From an uncultured Leptotrichia sp. (GTDB lineage: Bacteria; Fusobacteriota; Fusobacteriia; Fusobacteriales; Leptotrichiaceae), in contig CALEXX010000014.1 of NCBI GenBank assembly GCA_937925095.1, forward strand, positions 1 to 30,293: 30,293 bases of DNA. The letters run 5' to 3'. The position numbers and the translations under genes are program-made. Shown piece after piece: positions 24,262 through 30,293 of the stretch (position 1 is its first letter; each line of letters begins with the position of its first letter). The notes beneath the pieces were generated by a model that was given only the letters and a program-made list of their open reading frames with translations, ran no database searches and had not been told where the DNA came from.

Positions 24262-24290
24262 TTGACAACAAGCAAAATATATATTAAAAT
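24262..24290 (+). promoter_or_regulatory. Promoter of tpx with a palindrome over the -10 box
   Basis: TTGACA (24262-24267), 17 nt and TAAAAT (24285-24290). The -10 lies within ATATTAAAATAATAT (24281-24295), a 15-bp palindrome with perfect 6-bp arms. Its A+T pattern is loosely like Fur/PerR-type boxes; peroxide control is a guess from gene function. Confidence 0.6.
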
Positions 24291-24349
24291 AATATCATCG
24301 ATGTTAGTATATACAAAAGAAAAAAATTATAAAATGAAAGGAGAAAGCC

Positions 24350-24865
24350 ATGTCAGAGAGAAAAGGTGTGGTAACATTTAAAGGAAATCCTATAACATTA
24401 TTAGGAGAAGAAGTAAAAAAAGGAGATAAAGCTAAAGACTTTACAGTTTTAGGAACAGATCTTAGTGAAGTAAAGTTAAGTGACTATGCAGGAAAAGTAG
24501 TTGTAATTTCTGTGTTCCCGTCAGTAGATACAGGAGTTTGCGCATTACAGCTAACTAGATTTAACCAGGAAGCTGCAAATTTTGATAAGGATGTTCAGCT
24601 TCTAACAATTTCAGCAGATTTACCATTCGCTTTAGGAAGATACTGTGCTGATAAAGGAATTGAAAATGCATTAACTGCTTCAGACCATAAAGAACTTGAT
24701 TTTGGATTAAAATATGGATTTGTTATAAAGGAATTAAGATTATTAACAAGAGGAACAGTAATTGTTGATAAGGAAGGTGTTGTACAATATGTTGAATATG
24801 TACCTGAAGTTGCAACAGAACCTGATTACAGTAAAGCACTGGAAGTAATAAAAACATTAATATAA
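24350..24865 (+). CDS. tpx: Thiol peroxidase (Tpx-type 2-Cys peroxiredoxin)
   Basis: A 171-aa thiol-dependent peroxidase that reduces hydrogen and alkyl peroxides with electrons from thioredoxin. The peroxidatic cysteine is C64 in PSVDTGVCALQ and the resolving cysteine C99 in GRYCADKG, at Tpx spacing. The N-terminus (VTFKGNPITLLGEEVKKGDKA) is typical. GAAAGGAGAAAG lies ahead of the ATG. Single-gene transcript flanked by hairpin elements; useful to an anaerobe or aerotolerant organism. Confidence 0.96.
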   Translation: MSERKGVVTFKGNPITLLGEEVKKGDKAKDFTVLGTDLSEVKLSDYAGKVVVISVFPSVDTGVCALQLTRFNQEAANFDKDVQLLTISADLPFALGRYCADKGIENALTASDHKELDFGLKYGFVIKELRLLTRGTVIVDKEGVVQYVEYVPEVATEPDYSKALEVIKTLI

Positions 24866-24966
24866 AAAAGGCTATTTCAGAAAATTGAAAAATAATGTAA
24901 AACCATATTTATAAATAATTCATAAATATGGTTTTCATATTTTCAAATTATAAGATAGCCTTTTTT
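24864..24966. repeat. 103-bp near-perfect hairpin (repeat element B), bidirectional terminator
   Basis: Left arm from AAAAAAGGCTATTTCAG (24864-24880) to ACCATATTTAT, a nine-base loop (AAATAATTC), and right arm ATAAATATGGTTTTCAT out to AAGATAGCCTTTTTT (24952-24966). It begins in the tpx stop codon and ends 31 bp from the degP stop, so it can end both converging transcripts. Its right arm is about 85% identical by eye to that of the element at 7120-7347. Confidence 0.85.
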
Positions 24967-24997
24967 AGTATATTTCACTTTATATTTATATTAATAT

Positions 24998-26152
24998 TTA
25001 TTGCTGACGAAGCATTTTAGGAGTTTCTTCCAATGCTACACGTATTTTTACAGTTTGGGAATTTCTTATTACACTTAATTCAACAGTTTCTCCGATTTTT
25101 TTAGCAGCCAGTTCACCTATGAAGGCTCCTGCAGAATTGACAGCTTTTCCATTAACTGCAACAATAACATCATTTGCCTGTATTCCAGCTCTTGCGGCAG
25201 GACCGTCTGCAACAACTTTTGCAATAAGTACTCCATTTGTTGATTTAATGTTAAGAGCTTTTATTTTTTCAGAATCCAGATTATTTAAGTAAACTCCAAT
25301 ATATGGTTTTTCAAACTTTCCTGTTGCAATGATGGAATCTTTAACTACAGAAGCTAAGTTTGATGGTATTGCAAAACCAAGTCCAACACTTCCTCCGGAT
25401 GTTGAAAGAATAGCAGTATTAACTCCTATTACTTTACCATTAATATCAATTAGAGGACCTCCGCTGTTTCCCTGATTTATAGCAGCATCTGTCTGAATAA
25501 AGTTTTCGATTTCTTCAATCCCAAGCGAACTTCTTCCTGATGCACTTATAACTCCCACTGTCATGGAATCATTTAATCCCATAGGATTACCAAATGCGAT
25601 GGACCATTGTCCAATTTCAATTTTATCAGAATCACTAAATTCAAGAGGTTTAAACTTCTCGTTAGCTTCAATTTTAAGAACTGCAATATCAACTTCAGGA
25701 GAAGTTCCTATCAGTTTTGTTTTATATTCCCTTCCATCTGAAAATTTTACAAAAATTTCATCAGCATTGCTTACAACGTGATTATTTGTAACAATATAAC
25801 CATCTTCAGACACTACAAATCCTGAACCTAATGCCCCAGATTCACGTTTTTCCACTCCCCCAGAACGTCCAAAAAGTAATTCTTCAAGCGGATTGTAGGT
25901 ATTAACTGTGACAGTTTTTTTAGTTCTGATATTAACTATTGAATCTTTAGTATTTTTGTAAACCTGTACAAATGCATCCTGAGTTTCTACAGCGTTTTTG
26001 GTATGTTTCTTTAATTCTTCCTGTGACATTTGCTGAGTCTGTTCCTTCTGTTCCTTTTGTTCCTCGCTTTTTTTTGCGTTTTCAACAGGTTTAGAACAGC
26101 TCATTGCAATAAATAATAATGACAATAAAGTGAATATTTTTTTTCTTTTCAT
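24998..26152 (-). CDS. degP: HtrA/DegP-type serine protease with one PDZ domain, lipoprotein
   Basis: A 384-aa envelope protease that degrades misfolded proteins. MKRKKIFTLLSLLFIAMSC is a lipoprotein signal, with C19 as the lipidated residue. A charged Gln/Glu/Lys linker follows (about 20-50), then the trypsin-like domain (about 60-275) with the triad H125 (TNNHVV), D155 (VDIAVLK) and S230 (GNSGGP), and a single PDZ domain (about 285-375). GGGAG lies ahead of the ATG at 26152; an in-frame TTG 18 nt upstream was rejected. Classical DegP has two PDZ domains and no lipid anchor, so it is closer to DegS or Gram-positive HtrA in layout. Single gene facing tpx. Confidence 0.93.
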   Translation of the reverse strand: MKRKKIFTLLSLLFIAMSCSKPVENAKKSEEQKEQKEQTQQMSQEELKKHTKNAVETQDAFVQVYKNTKDSIVNIRTKKTVTVNTYNPLEELLFGRSGGVEKRESGALGSGFVVSEDGYIVTNNHVVSNADEIFVKFSDGREYKTKLIGTSPEVDIAVLKIEANEKFKPLEFSDSDKIEIGQWSIAFGNPMGLNDSMTVGVISASGRSSLGIEEIENFIQTDAAINQGNSGGPLIDINGKVIGVNTAILSTSGGSVGLGFAIPSNLASVVKDSIIATGKFEKPYIGVYLNNLDSEKIKALNIKSTNGVLIAKVVADGPAARAGIQANDVIVAVNGKAVNSAGAFIGELAAKKIGETVELSVIRNSQTVKIRVALEETPKMLRQQ

Positions 26153-26181
26153 AAATAAATCTCCCTTCAAAACAATGTTTT

Positions 26182-26202
26182 TATACTAATTATTTCAGTA
26201 TA
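26182..26202. promoter_or_regulatory. TATACT-N9-AGTATA inverted repeat upstream of degP
   Basis: Perfect 6-bp arms (26182-26187 and 26197-26202) lie 30-50 bp upstream of the degP start, where its promoter should be. On the minus strand TATACT could also act as a -10 box, but no clear -35 is seen. It is either an operator or chance in AT-rich DNA. Confidence 0.3.
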
Positions 26203-26291
26203 GAAGTAGTTTAAGAAATTAAAATTAAATAGCCTTATGAATTTGCTTTGTATTATCTTTAAACAAAAAAAATAAAATATTGTAAAATAAT

Positions 26292-26321
26292 TTGGATATT
26301 TGTATTATCTTATGATATAAT
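26292..26321 (+). promoter_or_regulatory. Promoter of the kdsC-fakA/degV-birA operon
   Basis: TTGGAT (26292-26297), 18 nt and TATAAT (26316-26321), with TG at 26313-26314 making an extended -10 element, about 28 bp ahead of the kdsC start. Confidence 0.55.
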
Positions 26322-26348
26322 TATATAATCTATAATTAGGGAGTGTAT

Positions 26349-26843
26349 ATGATAAAATTAGTTTTATTAGATGTAGATGGAACATTAACTGATGGTGGAA
26401 TATATAGAGGCAATAATGGAGAAGAGCTTAAAAGATTTAATGTTAAAGATGGATATGCCATTGTTAATGCACAGAAACTTGGTATAGAATTTGGAATAAT
26501 TACAGGAAGAAAATCAGAACTCGTTGAAATAAGATCAAATGAGCTGAAAATAAAATATCTGTATCAGGGAATTTCTGAAAAAACTGTTATTTTAGAAGAA
26601 ATAATGCAAAAAACTGGACTGAAAAAAGAAGAAATAGCCTATATGGGAGATGATCTGAATGATATTCTTATAATGAAACAGTCAGGATTGACAGGTGCTC
26701 CAAAGGATGCAACAGATGAAGTAATTCAAATTGCAGATTTTGTTTCAGAAAAAAATGGCGGTTCAGGAGCAGTGAGGGAATTCGTTGAATATATACTGAA
26801 AAAAGACGGAAAATGGGAAACTTTTTTGAAAAATGTAAAATAA
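26349..26843 (+). CDS. kdsC: 3-deoxy-D-manno-octulosonate 8-phosphate phosphatase (KdsC-type HAD phosphatase)
   Basis: A 164-aa HAD-family phosphatase that makes free Kdo from Kdo-8-phosphate for lipopolysaccharide. HAD motif I is LLDVDGTLTDG (nucleophile and acid/base Asp), motif II TGR near residue 52, and motif III/IV YMGDDLNDILIM. There is no cap domain, as in KdsC tetramers. AGGGAGTG precedes the ATG at 26349; the GTG inside it was rejected as the start. The other Kdo genes are not in the window. First of three co-oriented genes. Confidence 0.9.
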   Translation: MIKLVLLDVDGTLTDGGIYRGNNGEELKRFNVKDGYAIVNAQKLGIEFGIITGRKSELVEIRSNELKIKYLYQGISEKTVILEEIMQKTGLKKEEIAYMGDDLNDILIMKQSGLTGAPKDATDEVIQIADFVSEKNGGSGAVREFVEYILKKDGKWETFLKNVK

Positions 26844-26884
26844 TAAATTAAAAGTAGCATGATTATTAGTATTTAGGAGGAATA

Positions 26885-29401
26885 ATGGCGATAAAGTATT
26901 TGGATGCCAAGAGGCTAAGGGTATTATTTAGTAATGGAGGGAAATGGGTTATAAAACATGAGGAATTATTAAATGAACTGAATGTTTATCCAGTTCCTGA
27001 CGGTGATACAGGAAGCAACATGGCAATGACTTTAAATTCTATGATAACCGATATAGAAGAAAAAACTAATGAAAAAACTTCAATGAAAGATTTTATAGAA
27101 ACAGTTGAAGAAGCTGTTTTAATGGGAGCAAGAGGAAATTCCGGAACAATACTTTCCCAAGTAATCGCAGGATTTTTAAAAGGTATAGGAGAAAAAACAA
27201 AACTTTTATCAGTTGATGTTGCACAGGCACTTTCGAGTGCAAAAGAAACGGCATATAATGCTGTAAGTGAACCAGTGGAAGGAACTATGCTTACAGTTAT
27301 AAGAAGAGTATCTGAAAAAGCAGATGAATGTGCATCAAAAATGGAAGATTTAGCTGTATTCCTGAAAGAACTGATGGAAGCTGCTAACAAAGCTGTAGAA
27401 GAAACACCGGAATTACTACCTAAGTTAAAGGAAGCAGGAGTTGTAGATGCAGGGGGAAAAGGTTTATTTTTCCTATTTGAAGGATTTTACAAAATTGCAA
27501 CTGAATTAAATTTAATAGCTGAATTACAAAAGGCACAGGTAAAGGAAAATGAATTTGATAAGACAATTGCAAATATAGATCATGATCCAGAAAGTATAAA
27601 ATTCCAGTATTGTACTGAATATATAATTTTAAATGGAGATTTTGACACTGAAGAATATAAAAAGAGAGTTCTTGAATTAGGAGATTCAGCAGTATTTGCA
27701 CAAACTTCAAAGAAATTCAAAACGCATATACATACGAATCATCCTGGAAAAGCAATGGAAATTGCATTGGAATATGGTCCGCTGGAAAAAATGAAAGTTG
27801 AAAATATGAAACTTCAGCATGATAATTTGCAGATTTTCAGTGAAAAAGATGAAGCAAAATTATTCGTAAATAAAAATATTAATAAAACTGATTCAGGGTA
27901 TATAGTACTTGCTGATTCTGAAAATATGAAGGATGAATTCCTGAAGGAAGGTGCAGATGTTGTTATATTAGGTGGTCAAAGTAAAAACCCTAGCGTTCAG
28001 GAAGTATATTCGGCAATAGAGAAAGTTGATAAGAAAAATATATACATTTTTCCTAATAATAAAAATGTAATAGCAACTGCAAAACTTGCAGCAGAAAAAT
28101 CAGATAAAAATATAATAGTTTATGGTACAAAAACTATGCTTGAAGGTCATTATTGTTTAAAAAACAGGGAAGAAGATATAGAAGAATTAAAAAATACTGA
28201 AAAAAGAAATTATTCAATTGAAATAACAAAAGCTGTAAGAGATACAAAAGTTGATGAAATGACGATTGTAAAAGATAACTATATAGGACTTGTAAATGGG
28301 AAAATAAAATATACTGCCCCAACTTTAAAAGAGCTTGTTGATGAAATGCTGAATAAACTTGTTACTGTTAATACAATTACAGTAGTGGTTTCTGAAGGAA
28401 AAGACAAGGATGAAGAAACGAAAAATATAATAAAGGAAAAATTGAATAAAATAAAAACTACATATATAAATGGTGAACAGAATAATTACAATTACTATAT
28501 ATATATCGAAAACAAGGATCCAAATATGCCGGAAATAGCAATATTGACAGATTCGGTATCTGATTTAACGTCTGAAGATATAATAGGGTTACCTATAAAA
28601 ATTGTTCCTTTAAAAATAGATTTAAATGGAGAGCTATTAAAAGATGGTGTTGAAATGTCAAAGGATGAATTTTGGCAAAAAATGGTTAATTCAAGAGATG
28701 AAGATGAGTTAAAATTGAAGACTTCACAGCCATCTCCGCAGGACTTCTTAAATGCCTATAACAAATTATTTGAAAAAGGATACAAAAAAATAATTTCTGT
28801 ACATCCATCTTCTAAGTTGAGTGGAACAGTACAGGCTGCAAGAGTAGGAAGATCTTTGACTAACAGAGAAGATGACATTGAATTGATAGATAGTATGGGT
28901 GGATCTCTATTACAGGGGATTTTAGTACTGGAAGCAGCAAAAAAAGCAGTAAAGAAAGAAAATTTTGGAGAAATAATAAACTGGATAAATTCATACAAAA
29001 ATAAAGGTAAACTTTTAATGATCATTCCAGATTTAAAATATCTTGAAAAAGGCGGAAGAATAGGTAAAGCAGGTTCAGCAATAGCCGGAATGATACAGCT
29101 TAAACCAATTCTAACACTAAATCAGGGAGAAGTTACAATTGAAAAGAAAGTAATTGGAGAAAGAAATGCACAGAAATATATTGAAAAATATATAAAAGAT
29201 GAAAGTAGAAAACAAAGCCTTGTAGTATGTACAGGTTGGGGTGGAGGACCTGAAGAACTGGAAAATATTTCAAAAATACATTCAGAAGTAGGAGAGAGCT
29301 CAAAAATCACATTTGCAGTATTAAACAGACAGATAGGAGCAGTAATAGGTTGTCATACTGGACCTGTTTATGGTGTTTTCATATTCCCAAAACTAAGTTA
29401 A
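26885..29401 (+). CDS. FakA-like kinase (DhaL/DAK2 domain) fused to a DegV (FakB-like) fatty-acid-binding domain
   Basis: An 838-aa fusion. Residues 1-205 are a DhaL-type ATP-binding domain with PVPDGDTGSNM (36-46) and GARGNSGTILSQ (81-92). Residues about 235-330 are the FakA middle domain, with C243 and the HIH pair H281/H283, which match the zinc ligands I recall for S. aureus FakA. About 335-545 is the FakA C-terminal region. From MPEIAILTDSVSD (548 on) a complete DegV domain follows, with TSQPSP (613-618), HPSSKLSGT (640-648) and HTGPVYG (824-830). In Firmicutes FakA phosphorylates fatty acids held by the separate protein FakB; here both would be one chain. AGGAGG lies ahead of the ATG, 41 bp after kdsC. 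Confidence 0.9.
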   Translation: MAIKYLDAKRLRVLFSNGGKWVIKHEELLNELNVYPVPDGDTGSNMAMTLNSMITDIEEKTNEKTSMKDFIETVEEAVLMGARGNSGTILSQVIAGFLKGIGEKTKLLSVDVAQALSSAKETAYNAVSEPVEGTMLTVIRRVSEKADECASKMEDLAVFLKELMEAANKAVEETPELLPKLKEAGVVDAGGKGLFFLFEGFYKIATELNLIAELQKAQVKENEFDKTIANIDHDPESIKFQYCTEYIILNGDFDTEEYKKRVLELGDSAVFAQTSKKFKTHIHTNHPGKAMEIALEYGPLEKMKVENMKLQHDNLQIFSEKDEAKLFVNKNINKTDSGYIVLADSENMKDEFLKEGADVVILGGQSKNPSVQEVYSAIEKVDKKNIYIFPNNKNVIATAKLAAEKSDKNIIVYGTKTMLEGHYCLKNREEDIEELKNTEKRNYSIEITKAVRDTKVDEMTIVKDNYIGLVNGKIKYTAPTLKELVDEMLNKLVTVNTITVVVSEGKDKDEETKNIIKEKLNKIKTTYINGEQNNYNYYIYIENKDPNMPEIAILTDSVSDLTSEDIIGLPIKIVPLKIDLNGELLKDGVEMSKDEFWQKMVNSRDEDELKLKTSQPSPQDFLNAYNKLFEKGYKKIISVHPSSKLSGTVQAARVGRSLTNREDDIELIDSMGGSLLQGILVLEAAKKAVKKENFGEIINWINSYKNKGKLLMIIPDLKYLEKGGRIGKAGSAIAGMIQLKPILTLNQGEVTIEKKVIGERNAQKYIEKYIKDESRKQSLVVCTGWGGGPEELENISKIHSEVGESSKITFAVLNRQIGAVIGCHTGPVYGVFIFPKLS

Positions 29402-29440
29402 TATTGTAGTAGTTTATAAAATAATAAGTGAGGAAAAGCC

Positions 29441-30175
29441 TTGAAATTTATAAGTTTTAAAGAAATAGGTTCAACAAATGAATATGTAAGAAGAAACTTA
29501 AGAGTTAAAGAATTTGAAGTAGTTGTAGCTGAAAAGCAGACTAATGACAGAGTGAAAAGAGGGAATCTGTGGATTTCAGAGAAAGGAGGAGCCCTCTTTT
29601 CATTTTGGACTGAAGATAAATACGAATTACAGGAAAAAATTGAGATGTTCAGTTGTTATGTTGTTTCTGAAGTATTAAAGGAATATATTAAAGAAAGTTC
29701 TGAAAAAACTTCTGAAGATGAAAGAGAGCATCTCAAATTTAAATGGCCAAATGATATTTATTATAAAGATGAAAAAATAAGTAGTGTTTTTTGTGATAAA
29801 GTTAGAGATAGAATAATAATAGGAATCAGAATAAATGTGAACAATGATGTAGAAAAGATAGATGCAAAAGCTACATCTTTGTCAAAGATTTTTAAACGAA
29901 AATATCCAATTGAAGAAATAATTGAAAAAATTGTATTACTGTTTGAAAAAAAAGTTAAACTTCTTGTAAAGGAATGGGAAGAAATTTTATTGATTTTAAA
30001 TAATGATAATTATTTAAAAGATAAAAAAATAAAAATAGAAAAAAATGGGAAATATACAGAAAAAGAATACAGATTTTCAAGAGTGGATAGAGCTGGAAAA
30101 CTATTAATTATTGGTAAAGGAGACGCTGACGAAACTAAATGTCAAACGCTGAAATTCAAATTAATTGAAAATTAA
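29441..30175 (+). CDS. birA: Biotin--[acetyl-CoA-carboxylase] ligase
   Basis: A 244-aa biotin-protein ligase without an N-terminal DNA-binding domain, so an enzyme but not a repressor. Family marks are GSTNEYVR (10-17), KWPNDIYYKDEKIS (101-114) and IIGIRINVNN (126-135), with a small C-terminal domain. The usual biotin loop GRGRRGRxW reads NDRVKRGNLW (35-44), a degenerate form that keeps one Arg-Gly and the Trp. The start is TTG at 29441 with GAGGAAAA upstream; no in-frame ATG is near. It follows the fusion gene by 39 bp and probably shares its transcript, fitting a fatty-acid link through acetyl-CoA carboxylase. Confidence 0.85.
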   Translation: MKFISFKEIGSTNEYVRRNLRVKEFEVVVAEKQTNDRVKRGNLWISEKGGALFSFWTEDKYELQEKIEMFSCYVVSEVLKEYIKESSEKTSEDEREHLKFKWPNDIYYKDEKISSVFCDKVRDRIIIGIRINVNNDVEKIDAKATSLSKIFKRKYPIEEIIEKIVLLFEKKVKLLVKEWEEILLILNNDNYLKDKKIKIEKNGKYTEKEYRFSRVDRAGKLLIIGKGDADETKCQTLKFKLIEN

Positions 30176-30185
30176 TAAAAAACCT

Positions 30186-30228
30186 GTTGACAAAGCCAAT
30201 AAAATTTGATAGAATAATTTTTGTCAAC
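30186..30228. promoter_or_regulatory. Near-consensus promoter within a 9-bp inverted repeat, for the next (off-window) unit
   Basis: TTGACA (30187-30192), 17 nt and TAGAAT (30210-30215), reading to the right. GTTGACAAA (30186-30194) and TTTGTCAAC (30220-30228) are perfect inverted copies, so the -35 box is mirrored at the transcription start. Downstream is a purine-rich leader with GGGAG and GAGAGGA and an 11-codon ORF (30251-30286, MEDMNKKRKKK). The gene served lies outside the window. Confidence 0.65.
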
Positions 30229-30293
30229 TGCGGGAGTAGTTGAGAGGACAATGGAAGACATGAATAAAAAGAGGAAGAAAAAATAAGACGGAA

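Noticed and set aside
30228..30260. tRNA-like start (GCGGGAGTAGTTGAGAGG)
   Set aside because: It resembles the 5' part of a tRNA, but no anticodon arm, T-arm or acceptor partner follows in the visible sequence.
1..30293. CRISPR array or Cas genes
   Set aside because: No regularly spaced direct repeats and no Cas-like ORF were seen on either strand; the repeated sequences found are hairpins at transcript ends.
1..30293. Insertion sequence, prophage or integrase
   Set aside because: No transposase, recombinase or phage gene is present; the hairpin repeats carry no ORF.

Overview
The window is AT-rich, with AAGGAG/AGGAGG ribosome-binding sites, TTGACA/TATAAT promoters and mostly AGA arginine codons. 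A CIRCE-controlled hrcA-grpE-dnaK-dnaJ cluster, a KdsC phosphatase (a Kdo/LPS step, implying an outer membrane), many sugar PTS genes and a DUF438/hemerythrin/PAS protein suggest a fermentative diderm of the Fusobacteriota, most like Leptotrichia and relatives. This is inferred from gene content; no rRNA or tRNA gene is present to prove it.

Layout. (1) 199-7088, plus strand: a compact sugar operon of a BglG/MtlR-type PRD regulator, galactitol-family PTS EIIA, a private HPr, EIIB, EIIC, a class II aldolase, and DhaK and DhaL kinase subunits. It has no dehydrogenase and no DhaM. (2) 7120-7347: a 228-bp imperfect palindrome between converging genes. (3) 7363-10105, minus strand: three peptidase-type genes (C26 gamma-glutamyl hydrolase, M19 dipeptidase, S66 LD-carboxypeptidase). 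(4) 10202-13590, minus strand: a mannose-family PTS (EIIAB, EIIC, EIID), a terminator, then the DUF956 (ManO) gene. EIIC and EIID use CGT for arginine almost exclusively, unlike their neighbours. (5) 13958-20098, plus strand: promoter, CIRCE, hrcA, grpE, dnaK, then a 47-aa ORF and a LacX-like mutarotase, then dnaJ. (6) 20224-24865, plus strand: an orphan MsmK/UgpC-type ABC ATPase, a DUF438-hemerythrin-PAS-DUF1858 protein, a secreted Lys/Thr-rich protein and thiol peroxidase. (7) 24998-26152, minus strand: an HtrA/DegP-type lipoprotein protease. (8) 26349-30175, plus strand: kdsC, a FakA-DegV fusion gene and a biotin ligase gene. A strong promoter for the next unit lies at the right edge.

How it fits together. 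Two unrelated PTS permeases and a shared-type sugar ABC ATPase point to a sugar-fermenting lifestyle. The first operon is the best candidate for an undescribed pathway. A PTS would phosphorylate a ketose at its far end, an aldolase would split it into unphosphorylated dihydroxyacetone plus an aldehyde phosphate, and DhaKL would rescue the dihydroxyacetone. The stress, periplasmic-quality-control and peroxide genes (hrcA operon, degP, tpx) are ordinary housekeeping. A family of long AT-rich hairpins (7120, 21466, 24175, 24864, and more distantly 20131) shares sequence and sits at transcript ends, so it looks like a dispersed MITE-like repeat used as terminators.
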